From the NCBI GenBank assembly GCA_905160935.1, contig CAJHZI010000512.1:231501-295500 (forward strand): 64,000 nucleotides of DNA, written 5' to 3'. The translations under genes and the position numbers were made by a program. Under the pieces are notes generated by a model. The model was not told the DNA's origin, searched no databases, and saw only the letters and a program-made list of their open reading frames with translations. Positions 13,405-41,769 of the stretch are shown one piece after another. This stretch comes from Enchytraeus crypticus (taxonomy: Eukaryota > Annelida > Clitellata > Enchytraeida > Enchytraeidae). The first letter of the stretch is position 1, and each line of letters starts with the position of its first letter.

Positions 13405-13700
13405 GTGTGTATTGGTGCTTACAGAAGTATGTGTTTATGCGTGTATGTGTTAGTGCTTACTGTGTTATGCGTGTATGTGTTATTGCTTAATGTGTTTGTG
13501 CGTTTATGTGTTAGTGCTTACTGAAGTATGTGTTTATGCGTTTATGTGTTAGTGCTTACTGAAGTATGTGTTTATGCGTTTATGTGTTAGTGCTTACTGA
13601 AGTATGTGTTTATGCGTTTATGTGTTAGTGCTTACAGAAGTATGTGTTTATGCGTTAGTGCTTACTGAAGTATGTGTTTATGCGTTTATGTGTGTGGGAG
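13405..13700 (+). repeat. 37-bp minisatellite
   Basis: Unit contains TATGTGTTAGTGCTTACTGA and TATGTGTTTATGCGTT, about 8 copies. Confidence 0.8.
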
Positions 13701-14151
13701 TTTGTTTACTCCCGTGTGGATATTTGCGCAGAGTAAACATGTAAATTCTTTTAAATCTGAATAATATGATTAGTATTTTCAGCAAACAAGTAAAATGTTC
13801 TATTTTTCTAATTTTTAAGCTATTTATTTCGTTTCCACGAGATACGTGAATGAACGCTACTTGTTAGAGAATAATGAATAGGCTATTCCATGAAATCTCT
13901 CATTTAGCCGGCAGGTGAATGAACGGAACTATTTTAAAAGACTTTATTCAATTCCCAACGACGTCAATAGAGCAATAAGCAATTACTCTAAAATGTCGTT
14001 TCCGTGTGCGGTTAGTGAAACGTTAAGATCAACAGGCAACTGTTCGTGTTTCCTAGTATATCTTTAGAGACGACTAACGAAGGTATTGATTTTAACATTC
14101 ACATTTCTTTCGCAGATTGGTCTGGGTGAATAGATCTGTAATGATGCGTGC

Positions 14152-14226
14152 TGTTGGGGACGTCCCTGACATCATCCCTGGATGAGGAAACGGAAGTTAA
14201 ACCTTTATTATATTATTATTATTATT
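14152..14226 (+). mobile_element. SINE family B tail with TTA-repeat end
   Basis: Defining copy: GACGTCCCTGACATCATCCC, then TGGATGAGGAAACGGAAG, then TTAAACC and (TTA)n. It shares the TGACATC...GAGGAAAC-GACGTTAA core with family A, so both seem to use the same 3' domain with different heads. Confidence 0.7.
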
Positions 14227-14575
14227 AATACCGGAAAATTGCATGCAAGCTATCTTGTTAGCCTGCATCTCGGCTAATAGTAATGGCTGATTTTATATAA
14301 AAAATAAGACATCCTTTTTCAGTGAAAGCAGCTTAAGGATTAGAGTCAAGCTCTTCAATGAGCGTGGCATCGATTCTACCTTAGAATGCTCAAATACGTG
14401 CCGTGAACCCCTATGATTTAACTGTTTGTTGCCAGAGAGAGGCAGAGATAGAAGAGGGCAGAGAAAGATAGAGGGAGATAGAGAGAGAAGCAGAGGGAGA
14501 GAGAGAGAGAGAGAGGAGAGAGATATACTGTTTTATTGTACAACTTATAATATAACAGGTATCTGTTTACATGTA

Positions 14576-14646
14576 GCATCGGTGGTTCAGTGGTAGAATG
14601 CTCGCCTGCCACGCGGGCGGCCCGGGTTCGATTCCCGGCCGATGCA
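14576..14646 (+). tRNA. tRNA-Gly (GCC anticodon)
   Basis: A 71-nt cloverleaf: acceptor stem GCATCGG paired with CCGATGC, A box TGGTTCAGTGG, anticodon arm CTGCCACGCGG with GCC, B box GGTTCGATTCC, discriminator A. A TTTTT run follows directly as a Pol III terminator. It has no intron. Unlike the tRNA-like SINE heads nearby, it has no SINE tail and full stems, so it looks functional. Confidence 0.96.
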
Positions 14647-14948
14647 CGTTTTTCCTTCCAGTAAATTAAGATGTTGAATTGAACTTTCTACACATTTACA
14701 CATTCCTAACAGGAAACTAACTGATAAAAAATCGGATCTATAGAATTGTAGCCATTAGGCAATGGATCTCTGCTTATTTGAATGCTTTTTATATTGCTAC
14801 AGCATGTGTCTCTGCATGAGTGTATAAGTATAAAGCATTACATGAACGTACCGTATATTTTATTCTACAGAATATGATGTGTGTATTGTATTATGTGCAT
14901 TATTACATATGTACTACATCATGTGCACTTCATTATTGTGCTATCGGG

Positions 14949-14994
14949 AAGTCCTTGACATCATGCTTAGATGAGGAAACTGACGTTAAACCTA

Positions 14995-15027
<33 letters not shown>

Positions 15028-15070
15028 CTGACATTTATTATATTATTATTATTATTATTATTATTATTAA
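14949..15070 (+). mobile_element. SINE family B tail and TTA repeats
   Basis: Tail copy (GTCCTTGACATCATGC...), then two (TTA)n runs separated by TCTGACATTTA. Confidence 0.65.
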
Positions 15071-15249
15071 ACGTTGCTGGTCGCAGCAGCGGGTGACATT
15101 GCCCTGAATCCACTGCTTTTGGCTCCAGCAGCGCCCGTCTCCACTTCATCTGTTATCGATCCACCACGACGGTGACTCCTCTGAACAGGCGTTGATGATT
15201 ATTGTTATTATTATTATTGTTATTATTATTATTATTATTATTATAAGAA

Positions 15250-15455
15250 GTATATTACACCTTGTGCACTACATTATTACATGTGCATTACATTTTGGGC
15301 ACTTCAATATTACATGTGTATTACACCTTGTGCACTGCATTATTACATGTGTATTACATTATGTGCACTGGAATATTACATGTGTATTACACCTTGTGCA
15401 CTGCATTATTACATGTGTATTACACCATGTGCCCTTCATTATTACATGTGCAATA
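15250..15455 (+). repeat. 33-bp minisatellite upstream of the GPCR
   Basis: Unit ATTACATGTGTATTACACC-TTGTGCACTGCATT, 6 copies; diverged units also at 14880-14940. Confidence 0.8.
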
Positions 15456-15539
15456 AAATATATTTCTGACATGTACGTGTATAATCATATACTTCAGGCG
15501 TATTTTTGATTATTTCTTTCAGAGATTCCATGAATTAGC

Positions 15540-15630
15540 CCAATCTTTGATCAATACCATTGATCAATACCCTATCATTGATCAATACCACTGATCAATA
15601 TCCTATCATTGATCAATACCATCAATCAGT
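15540..15630 (+). repeat. TGATCAATA short repeat before the GPCR ATG
   Basis: About 6 units of ATTGATCAATACC, ending 10 bp before the start codon. Confidence 0.75.
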
Positions 15631-15641
15631 TTTAACAAGAG

Positions 15642-18600
15642 ATGGATAAGATGGACACCCTCAGCACAAGCCCTGCCATCACACATCTGGACAACTCTAC
15701 CCTAGACCTCTACCTCTCAATCATCTACTTCGAGAAGGTCCTCAGCATTGCCGTGCCTGTCTTCTTCACCATGATAGCCCTCCTGGGATTCGTTGGGAAC
15801 TTGATGGTTATAGCGGTGGTTATATCTAACAGTCAGATGAGAAATACGACTAATCTTCTGATCATATGTCTGGCCATTGCAGACCTTCTCTTCATCATCA
15901 TCTGCGTGCCGTTCACTGCGATCACCTTCGCTATACAGATCTGGCCGTTTGGCAGCATCTTCTGTAAGGTTGTATCAAAAGCCATAAAAAGCTAAAGTTA
16001 ACGTCAGTTTCCTCACTCGAATGCGATGTCTGTGTCGGACTAGCCCAGGATTTGAACCCCGCACATACTGATCCGCGGTCGAGTACGTTACCGACTTCGC
16101 CACTGGTTCCAGCCAGTGTGAAAGTCCTTTAGTTTTGATTTTTAGGCGGCTTCCGTCAATACTGATTCATAATATTTAGATTTTAATCATTTTCATTTTC
16201 GCTCTTTCTTCTCGTTCTTTAAAGGCAGTACACGAAGAGGATTTCATACGGGGTTTGCCAGTAAATAATGTTTCCTTTTCATAAATCTGGTTCATGATGC
16301 CTAACTATAGTCCACATGTAGATTATTTATGCAAGCATAAGCAGCGGTACTTTTTGCAATAGTATAGCATAGTATGCCGCGATACAGTGTGTCATAGTAC
16401 AGTGTAGCACACAGCAGTAATTTAAGCCATAGAATTGCAAAGTAAGCTGTGGCACGGTATTCCATAGCATAGCATAGTATACTGCGGTACGGTATGCCTT
16501 AGTATAGCACAGTAAGCTACGGTACGGTATGCCCTAGTATATCATAATATGCGGCGGTATGAAATGCTATAATATAGCATAGTACGCTACGGTACGGTAT
16601 GCTGTAGTATAGCATAGTACACAGCATTATTTACGCCATGGTATAGCACAGTATGCTGCGGTACGGTATTCTATAGTACAGCATAGTATGCGGCAGTACG
16701 GCATGCCATAGCATTACATAGTATGCTGGAGTACAGTATGCCATAGTATAGCATAGTATACTTTGTACGGTATGTCATAGTATAGCGTAGTATACTTTGT
16801 ACGGTATGTCATAGTATAGCATAGTATACTGCGATACGGTATGTCAGAGTACAGCATAGTATACAGAGGTACGGTATGCCATAGTATAGCATTATGAGCT
16901 CATCCCGAGTCTTTCGTGGCCCTCAATCCCTCATATGTATTTTAGATTTACATTAAACATTTATAGAATTTGTTTTCATTGCAAGCTTGGACCACAGCGA
17001 AACTTAATTATTGTCAGTTTGCATGCGCAGTACAACCGAATTAATTGACTGGAAATGATTCAATGAATCGCACCTGTATACTCGCTCAATAGTGGTACGA
17101 TGAGGTGGCTTTGTTTAAAATCTGCTCTCGTTCCTGGCACATATAAAACTCATTTATAAATATCGATGCTCTTTCCTTGGTATCGTTGAATACATTTACA
17201 TCTGTAGCCCGTCACTGACATCGCTTTCGAGTGATGAAACTGACGTTAACATTAGCTCTACTAGTTTAACTTTTACCTGACGCCTCCATCCGCTGTGCTA
17301 TTTAGACATTTTGTTAAACACTATAGATGGATGGTGAAATATCGGCGCACAGTATGTTTTTAATATTTATTTGTACACGTATCAGTTTATCAGAAATCTT
17401 ATTCAAATCGCAGTCTTATGCGCAAAAGAAAAATTCTGAGATGAGATATACATGGAAGAGTTGCTTAGCATGAACTTGATACTAAAACTAATAATATCAA
17501 AAATTAGAGTGCTAGAGTCATCAATGACAAAATCGAGCACTATGGAGACAAAATCAAGCCAGCGAGCAAAAAGAAGGTCCAAAAACGGTGCAAATTCCAA
17601 AACCCAGAAAATCAGTCCAAAGATACATGTAAAGGGAATTAAAGAAAAGGAGGTTTAGGCGCTAGTCGCAACTCTTGGACACTGGATGGAAAAAAGAGAT
17701 GGAAAAGGTATACTATAGGTATTCACCTGCCTATGGAACTAGGCTCTAGACTGAACTGCCAATATTTATCAGATCTTTTTTTCTGCTTGTGTGATACAGG
17801 GACGTCCCTGACATCATCATCCGATGAAGAAACGGACTTTACACATTTATTATTATTATTATAATAATTATTATTACTATTACTATTGATGAGGATAATA
17901 ATAATTATTATTGTTTTTAACCATCGGCATAAAGAACCCGGGTTTGATTAAAGCGATTCGAGCAATACGTAAATAATCGCCGCCCGGCTACTCGAGGTCA
18001 TCTAGCGACTTAAAAGAATTGCTGAAGCAATGTGCATGAAATCTTTGCAAAGTTTTATTATTATTATTATTATTATTATTGTTATTATTATTATTATTAG
18101 TCATCTTATTTACATTTAACACCTTTATTTGTACTGTTTATCCAGGTATATCAGTACGCCATTCACGTGACAGCCTATGTGAGTGTCTACACCCTGGTAC
18201 TCATGTCTCTTGATAGATACCTGGCTGTTGTGCATCCCATTCGATCCATGACCCTGAGAAATCAGCGCAATACGTTCATCGCAATAGGCTCTGCCGTTGG
18301 GCTCATCCTGCTCCTGAACGGTCCCACGCTGATGGATTTCGGTGTGTACGAGTTTGTGGACTTCCTCGGTGAGAATCGATCCATGTGCATCCACATGGGA
18401 ACCGTTAGCGCTGACCACTCCGACACATTTGCTTTCTACCTGTAAGTATTGATCAATCAGTCGACCAATCTATCAATCGAACAATCAATCAATCAAACAA
18501 TATATAGATCAATCGATATATCAATCGATCGATCTATTAATCAATCAATCGATTGATCGAGCGATCGATTCATCGATTCATCGATCACTCAATCAATCAA

Positions 18601-20694
18601 TCAATTAATGAAATATTAATTGATCGATATGATCAATCTATCAATCAATCGATCGATCAATCAATCAATCATGAAATCAATCGATCGATCGATCCATCGA
18701 TCAATCAGTCAATCAGTCTATTAATTAATGCAAATAGTGTTAGTGAAATTATAAGTTGGATATATGAAATAAACTGATACTCCAAAGACATAACTGAATG
18801 TCGTTCAACAGTATCTAAATCAACATTAATAATTTATAACGAGTTAATGAGCTAGATCCATATTACTTTTCACGCTTCCCTGTATACATGTATGTTACTA
18901 TGATAAGAATGGCATTTAGCGCCAGCTGGTCATATATCTAAATACGTTTCCAGTGATTAGTTTTCTTGACATGTATTCACATATTTTAAGCAAGAGGGCT
19001 TAACTAGGTTAATATTTCTGAGATTCTTTGATTCAACCAAGACTTTGTTTACTTCTAGACTTAGAATGCAATTTAGTATAAAGAGTTTTATTTGAAAAAA
19101 TCTTTTATAAATTTATGCCATTTTCTGTATATAAGTTGTGAACTTAGGTTAATTTTAAGTGGATGCCAGTTTTCATCTGGTAGTTAAATGTTTTAAGCGT
19201 TTTAAATGTTATCCCTCTCCGTGTCGACCCCGAATAGGGATTAACGGAAGTTTAAATCATCTAAACGGAAGTTTTTATTTGCTGCAGATGTTTCTTCACA
19301 TTCGGCTACGCCGTCCCACTAGGACTGGTGATCCTGTTATACGGACTCATGCTGTACCGGCTGCTCTATGGAATGCCTCGTACCGGATCAGGGCGTCAGT
19401 CAGCAGAGAGCGCAAAGAGCAAGAGACGAGTTACCAGACTGTGCGTCGTTGTCGTCAGCTGCTTCGCCATCTGCTGGCTTCCGCTACAGGTAAATTAATC
19501 AATCAATCAATCAATTATTCTATTCTAAGCTTCCACTACAGGTAAATCAAATCAATCAATCAATTAATTATTCTATTCTATGATTCCCTACAGATAAATC
19601 AAGCAATGAAACAAGTAGTGAATCAATCAATTTTTCAATTCTAAGCTTCCACTACAGTTAAATCAATCAATCAATCACTTCGTGAATCAGTTAATTATTC
19701 TATTCAATTCTCCCAGTACAGGTAAATCAATCAATCAATCAATCAATTAGTGAATCAACAATTATTGTATTCTGTGCTTACACTACATGTAAATCAATCA
19801 ATCAGTCAAGTCAATTATTCTAATCTATGCTTCTGCAACAGGTTAGTAAACTGAAGCTTGCAGTGATACCAAATTTCAAATATAATATTAATACCAAAAT
19901 TTCAAATAAGTTTATACCGAAGCCTTCGATGAATCGTAAGCCTAATCTTGAAATTGCTCCTGCTGGTATAACGAGTTATATATTTCTAGTTGTTATTGTT
20001 TATAGTAGTATTTTACCAACTGTTGTTCTTATGTTTGTGCAATATATTATATATTTTTAATTGTTGTTGTTGATATTAGTATTCTACACAACTGTTGTTC
20101 TAATGCTGGTGTAACAGATCATATATTTCAAATTATTGTTGTTTCTGCTAGTATCTTACACAACTGTTGTTCTAAAGATGGTGTAAAAGATCATATATTT
20201 TTATTATTGTTGTTTTCAATAATCTTTTTACCCATCTATTGTTCTTGTTATTTTTGATATTAGTATTCTATACTACTCTTGCTCTCCTATTCGTACCACA
20301 GATCATATTTCTCCAGCAGTTTGTTATCGGGATGTCCAACGAGGCACAAGAAGGAAACTTCCTCGTTGTGGCTAAGGTCGTGTCCAACTGCCTCGCCTAC
20401 CTTAACAGCTGCGTCAATCCCATCCTCTACGCCTTCCTATCCGAATCCTTCCGCAAGAGTTTCAAGCGACTCCTCTGCAAGGAGCAGGAGAAGGCGGATA
20501 GGTTCCGGAGCTCTCCCATGGAACCCTCCAGGTGGGTCCGGGTGGAGAAGTCCCGAGTGGAGACGATGGAAGAGGGAGGGGTGTGCGGACCTCTGATGTC
20601 CAGTAAGGGAAGTTTGGTGGAAAATCTGGAGGTTAACGGAGTGGGGAAGATGAATGATAGATTGATGCCTCCAAGTGTTACCTCCATTTTGTAA
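15642..20694 (+). CDS. Allatostatin-A / galanin-type G-protein-coupled receptor, 4 exons
   Basis: Predicted neuropeptide receptor (class A GPCR, plasma membrane). Exons: 15642-15968, 18146-18441, 19288-19489 and 20302-20694, with the TAA at 20692-20694. The joins keep frame and give 405 aa. Seen: an N-terminal NST glycosylation sequon, TM1 with GNLMV, TM2 with [17 protein letters not shown] before TM3, [13 protein letters not shown] (the DRY region), an extracellular-loop-2 Cys in [10 protein letters not shown]6 [10 protein letters not shown]7 [11 protein letters not shown], and a basic start to the C-tail ([13 protein letters not shown]). Family knowledge: the stretch [20 protein letters not shown] is characteristic of allatostatin-A receptors and their galanin-receptor relatives. 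Galanin-like is the alternative name. The exon 1 donor (AAG|GTTGTA) is weak but is the only one that restores the family alignment. The ATG used is the first in frame after a run of TGATCAATA repeats. A 5' non-coding exon cannot be excluded. AATAAA at 20724 or 20843 could be the poly(A) signal. Confidence 0.9.
15985..16118 (-). mobile_element. SINE family A, copy 3, just after the GPCR exon 1 donor
   Basis: Full-length, minus strand. Its 3' end lies only ~15 bp downstream of the weak exon 1 donor at 15969, inside intron 1. Confidence 0.8.
16345..16895 (+). repeat. ~35-bp minisatellite in GPCR intron 1
   Basis: Unit AGTATAGCATAGTATGCTGC-GGTACGGTATGCCAT, about 15 copies. Confidence 0.85.
17203..17265 (+). 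mobile_element. SINE family A, tail fragment
   Basis: Only GCCCGTCACTGACATCGC through GACGTTAACATTAGCTC remains; plus strand, GPCR intron 1. Confidence 0.65.
17799..17868 (+). mobile_element. SINE family B tail
   Basis: In GPCR intron 1; GACGTCCCTGACATCATC... with a (TTA)n end. Confidence 0.65.
18449..18730 (+). repeat. (ATCA/ATCG)n tract after GPCR exon 2
   Basis: Imperfect tetranucleotide repeats begin within 10 bp of the donor at 18442. Confidence 0.85.
19476..19850 (+). repeat. Tandem copies of the GPCR exon 3 donor junction
   Basis: The exon end CTTCCGCTACAG|GTAAAT and following ATCA repeats recur ~6 times (CTTCCACTACAGGTAAAT near 19531, others near 19583, 19650, 19712, 19780, 19832). 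GT is intact in about four copies. Unit ~50-65 bp. Confidence 0.85.
19970..20320 (+). repeat. Tandem copies of the GPCR exon 4 acceptor junction
   Basis: The junction CACAG|ATCATATTTCTCC has ~100-bp-spaced copies upstream: GTAACAGATCATATATTT (~20112) and GTAAAAGATCATATATTT (~20184), plus a weaker one near 19970-19990. They are separated by ATTGTTGTT and CACAACTGTTGTTCT blocks. Confidence 0.75.
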
Positions 20695-20985
20695 CAATGT
20701 TTCAATCGTGTGATCAGCAAATCAATAAATCAATAAATAAGTCATCTACTCAGCTAATTCATCAATCAATCATTTAACCAATAATCAAGCTCACGAAGGA
20801 GACGAAACTGACGCTGACGTCAGCTGTGCAGCCATTACAATCAATAAAAAGGTATAAATAAACTTCCACAGTTCGTCCATCAATCAATCAATAAATCAGT
20901 CAATGGATCAAGGTTTTAAGGAGTTGTTAAAATTAGACTGATGCCTCATAGTGTTACCTCCATTCTGTAACAATGAGTCAACCGC

Positions 20986-21118
20986 TAAAAAGCTAAAGCT
21001 AATGTTAACGTCAGTTTCCTCACTCGAAAGCGATGTCAGTGACGGGAGAACCCAGGATTTGAACATCGCACATACTGATCCGCGGTCGAGTATCATGCCG
21101 ACTTCGCAACTGGCTCTA
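20986..21118 (-). mobile_element. SINE family A, copy downstream of the GPCR
   Basis: Full-length minus-strand copy ~290 bp past the GPCR stop. Near-identical diverged tail pieces (GAGACGAAACTGACGC) also occur at 20790-20830 and 21255-21290. Confidence 0.78.
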
Positions 21119-21299
21119 GTTCGTGCGATCAGTAAATCAATAAATCAATCAGTCATTTACTCAGCAAATCTATCAATCTAATCGATAAGAATATTGTGAA
21201 TTGTTATGATAGCTAATCATTTAATCGATAAATCTATAACTGATGTCACTCTCGAAGGAGACGAAACTGATACCGACATCAGCTTTACAGCCTCTACAA

Positions 21300-22043
21300 T
21301 CAATGAATTAAAGATGAGATAATTAAAAATCTAAAGTTCGTCCATCCATCAATCAATCAATAAATCAGTAGATGGACTAAGTTTTAACGTTGTCGTTATT
21401 ATTATAATTTAATCTTGGCTTAATTCCCCGTGTTGTGTCCGGATTGCTTGAAGAATTAGCCAACCGTGTACATATGCACGTGTAGCGAAATTGGACTTTC
21501 GCTTTTATTACGCTTGTTGCATTAAACCAGTATAAATTTGTACGCTTCCGTAAACTGGTAGAGATTAAACGTAGCACCAGTTTAGGGATTTTTCAAGAAT
21601 ATAAAAATAACCATAAATATCAATATTAGAGATAAAGTTGAGCTAGTGATCAAAGGAAAACTCTAATTCGTTAGCGATTCGTGTAAAAAAAAGTAGATAT
21701 CATTGGTTGTAAATGCTATAATGTACGTAGGTGGCCTATATTAAATTAGAAAGACGTTATATTAAATTCGAGGAAAAGTCAGTCAAACGCTATAGGAGGT
21801 TATAAACGGTTTTATCTAGATTTGTGTATATTTCGATAAGGTGCTGGGGAACCCAGTGGATAGGGCGCCCCAGCGCTATTAGTAGGGGTGTCGAATTTTC
21901 GTGACGAGCGGCCAACTTCTGGTCGGTGACTTGCTAGCAGTTGCCGGTCGGAAGATAGCGCCAATCTGAGCACTATACAGACACGACAGCATTTTTTCTG
22001 TGAAATTTGGCAGGGTGGGACATCAAAAAGCACCCCTCATAGA

Positions 22044-22097
<54 letters not shown>

Positions 22098-22100
22098 CCT
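21300..22100. other. Intergenic; possible old element at 21840-22020
   Basis: The block GAACCCAGTGGATAGGGCGC...GGGACATC is GC-richer than its surroundings and may belong to the LINE-like element that follows. Otherwise unassigned. Confidence 0.4.
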
Positions 22101-22762
22101 CCAAGTGTTTTCCAACAAATTAGGGGAGATGGCCGAACAAAACACAGATAAAAGGCCAGTGTCCCAAGCCTCCTCTATGTCGAACGCGGGACTTACCCCC
22201 GATTCAGGCCGTGACGACCTGGCACGAGACCTGAATTCCCACGAACCCACCAATAGGGCAGAGGCCATAGCCCTAACACAGGCGGGAGACAAAAACATTC
22301 CCACCTTTAGTCGTGACGATCTCGGCGCAGTAGTAGAAAGCGGACATTCACAATTGGCCGAGTTCCTAGGCCTTTCAATAACCAGGAACACACAAGCCGC
22401 TGACCCAATTATCCAAAGGTCATACTACCACAGCCCATTAGCTCAGTGGGTGGATGGGGAAGCCCTAACCAACAAAAACATTTAATGTTGGAGGGAGCTG
22501 AGCAATACCGGCGTCCAAGACCAAGCTATGACCCCAATGATATGGGAAGTGTGCACGCACAAGCCGAGCGTTTCGCGACAGCACATATCGTAGAAGGCAA
22601 CATAAAAACTAGATCTAGACCAACTCCAGAAAGGGCATTCGGTTGGTGATCGCGCCTAGGCTAAAGAATTGCTACAAAAACTTAAAAGAATGGATTGAAA
22701 GTCTATTTGTATTCCGACCCTGGTGAAACTGGGATTTAGGGGAAGACGACGATGATGAATAT
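22100..22762 (+). mobile_element. Longest copy of the (GAT)n-tailed LINE-like repeat
   Basis: A two-part remnant: a GC-richer block with a broken open frame (MAEQNTDKRPVSQASSMSNA..., to 22485), then the common 3' part (GCATTCGGTTGG...CCTAGGCT...GACCCTGGTGAAACTGGG) ending in GACGACGATGATGA. Short GAT-type tails are typical of RTE-like LINEs. No reverse transcriptase is visible, so that assignment is inference. Its left border follows a (TA)n tract. Confidence 0.55.
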
Positions 22763-22797
22763 TGGCTTTGACGGATCAGCCAATGCCAAAGACTATA

Positions 22798-22936
22798 AAG
22801 CTAAAAAAGCTAATGTTAACGTCAGCTTTCCTCACTCGAAAGTGAAGTCATTGACGGACGAAGCCAGGATTTGAACCCCACACATACTGATACGCGGCCG
22901 AGTATCTTACAGCCATCGCCACTGGCTCCAGCCTGT
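22798..22936 (-). mobile_element. SINE family A, copy
   Basis: Full-length minus-strand copy, immediately downstream of the LINE-like element ending at ~22762. Confidence 0.78.
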
Positions 22937-23226
22937 TACTGGCTATACCCAGTCTAGAGTTTGGTCTAGTACACACATACAAATAGGTCTACCGAGAGTC
23001 TCTCTACAGTGCACATACTGTCAATGCATCATCAGGAATGGGCAAGTACATTGGTCGACCAGCTACAAATATTAGCAGTGCTCGTTTGATCAATATTCTG
23101 AAGATTTCTGAATCAATCAATTAATATACTAATTAATAAATTGCTGCGTTAATCATTTCTAAAATAAAAGCCCAGTGCGCTAGCAACAACAACAATAACA
23201 ACAACAACACCACGTCAGTGGTCAAA

Positions 23227-23290
23227 CTGATAAAGCTAATGCTAACGTCAGTTTCCTCACCCGAAAGCGATGTCAGTGATTGGCGAGCAA
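23227..23290 (-). mobile_element. SINE family A tail, chimeric
   Basis: The tail region is followed not by the SINE head but by a piece of the (GAT)n-tailed repeat (TTGGTCAATTCTTC...GGACACAACACGG, to ~23342). This is a nested or recombinant junction. Confidence 0.6.
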
Positions 23291-23685
23291 CTCGCCATGT
23301 CACCGGTTGGTCAATTCTTCAAACAACTCGGACACAACACGGGGAAATATTTCGATTAATCAATGCAATTAATTAGTCAATACGTCCCTCTGTTGCATTC
23401 TGTCAAATGGCTGGTCCTGGATATATTCCTACTCAATGTGCTGTCACGCTCCATAAAGAGCACTCCATCGATAGTTAATAAATCCGTTTACAAAAGTCTA
23501 TGTCTTAACTACGCTCTAATGTAACCTAGCTAGCTATTACATGGAAGAATTAATATCACTACAGCTTTAAGGTTCTTCCTTCCTTCGTGTGGTTTCCTTT
23601 ACCCTATAAAATTTTTCCTTAGTAGCCTCTTACGATACATGAATAATCCTATTATATAAATCTTTTCTAATAGTTGCTTCTTACC

Positions 23686-23822
23686 GGCTGGAACCAGTGG
23701 CGAAGTCGGTAAGATACTCGACCGCGGTTCAGTAGGTGCCAAGTTCAAATCTTGGGCTCGCCCGTCACTGACATCGCTTTCCAGTGAAGAAACTGACGTT
23801 AACCTTAGCTTTATCAGCTTTT
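23686..23822 (+). mobile_element. SINE family A, plus-strand copy
   Basis: Full-length: GGAACCAGTGGCGAAGTCGG head, B-box-like AAGTTCAAATC, tail ending in ACCTTAGCTTTATC. Ends ~600 bp before the CaMKII start codon. Confidence 0.8.
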
Positions 23823-23994
23823 TTACCAAATGCCTATACCCCTTTTCCTAGCATCTTTAGCTACAGTTAACTTTTAAATATTTACAATCGCGGAATATGC
23901 AAGTGCTATCCGTAGCCTCTATAAACCGTTTCACTCTTACTTGCGGAATGTTGATTTCTTTTCCTTGTAAAATGTTTGAGAATATTTATATGTG

Positions 23995-24190
23995 TTTGAT
24001 GTGATAAATGTAAAAAATAATACACAGTCAGTGAATGTTCCATCTTTTACTCTCAGATCAGCGCAGCCGAGAATCGATCTTGCGAGGGTTTAATTCACCT
24101 AAGGATCTGTCACTTAAAATTTCATTATGTATTACCGGACCGTCTTGACGCCTCTAACCACTACGCTATTAGAACATTCAGTACTTTTCC
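23995..24190 (-). mobile_element. SINE family C, copy 1
   Basis: On the minus strand: tRNA-like head (TAGCGTAGTGGTTAGAGGCG), then AAATGACAGATCCTTAGGTG-like sequence, a B box and GAGAGTAAAAGATGGAAC. It is diverged and lies ~230 bp upstream of the CaMKII start. Confidence 0.65.
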
Positions 24191-24419
24191 TTGGACTGAA
24201 TTTCAGAATTTTTGTTTTTGCCACGTTTTTTGACCCCACACTCTACTCATCAGATCGGATCATAGAATAAAGAATTAATCTTATTCTGTATCTTTGGATT
24301 GGATTTAGTGTCGTAGTGCTTAATGCTGTCATGGACAACAGCAGCAGTGAAAGGACGAGGATTATGAGATATACAGGCGCCACCTGTTTCACATTGCTAA
24401 TGTAAACATAATAAGCAAG

Positions 24420-40988
<16,569 letters not shown>

Positions 40989-40997
<9 letters not shown>

Positions 40998-41199
40998 CAC
41001 CGCGACCGCGGGGGGCCCCTGCGACCCCCCGGACCTCTGGACAACATTCCTCGACCTTCAGAACTCTGGCAGTCGTGGCTCGTCCACCGACTGGCTGCGA
41101 CGTTTAGCCACTGATGCTACCGGAGGTCGCGTGGTACTAGTCAGCTTTCTTACTACTGCTGTTGTTTCTATTGTTGTTGGATTGTTGTTTTATTCTTAG
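40989..41199 (+). CDS. Candidate alternative last exon of CaMKII with C-terminal hydrophobic segment
   Basis: A strong-looking acceptor (pyrimidine-rich tract ending CCCTGCAG at 40988) lies inside the normal last exon. Joining exon 17 (phase 2) to 40989 opens a frame one step from the normal one, and it stays open for 69 codons to a TAG at 41197-41199. The peptide is GC-rich-coded at first ([17 protein letters not shown]), has [13 protein letters not shown], and ends in a ~20-residue hydrophobic run ([19 protein letters not shown]) right before the stop, like a tail anchor. It would replace the final strands of the association domain. I know of no CaMKII isoform like this. The frame may also be open by chance. 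Confidence 0.25.
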
Positions 41200-41294
41200 T
41201 GTCTCATTGTTCGTGCTGAACTGTGTGAGTAGTGTGTGAGGTGCTGTGTCGTGGTAGATTAGACTGGTTACTACGTGGTGTGAGCACTTGTTAG

Positions 41295-41297
<3 letters not shown>

Positions 41298-41351
<54 letters not shown>

Positions 41352-41563
41352 TATCTCTCTCTGTATCTCTCTCTCTCTCTCTGTATCTCTCTCTCTCTCT
41401 CTCTCTGTATATCTTTCTCTTTCTCTATATCTCTCTCTCTTTCTCTATATCTCTCTCTTTCTCTTCCTCTATATCTCTAATCTATCTATCTAATCTATCT
41501 ATGTATCTATCTATCTATCAATCTATTCTATCTATGTTTCTCTCTATCTACCTACAGTATCTG

Positions 41564-41600
<37 letters not shown>

Positions 41601-41615
41601 TTATCTATCTATCTG

Positions 41616-41669
<54 letters not shown>

Positions 41670-41765
41670 ATTCTATCTATCATTCTATGTGTCTATCTAT
41701 CTAACTATCTGTCTGTCTAGCTATCTATACATTTATCTATCTATCTACCTATCTGTCTGTCTATC
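41298..41765 (+). repeat. (CT)n then (CTAT)n tract downstream of CaMKII
   Basis: About 180 bp of CT-rich and 280 bp of CTAT repeats, with a strong strand asymmetry. Confidence 0.95.
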
Positions 41766-41769
41766 TATC

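Noticed and set aside
17452-17658. 68-codon Lys/Ser-rich frame in GPCR intron 1
   Set aside because: Overlaps a dispersed repeat also seen near 63330; no motif, composition of AT-rich repeat DNA.
22105-22485. 126-codon protein-coding gene
   Set aside because: Starts in a (TA)n/repeat junction and continues into the (GAT)n-tailed element; treated as a retroelement remnant.
41288-41704. 138-codon Ser/Leu/Tyr frame
   Set aside because: Translation of (CT)n/(CTAT)n microsatellite.
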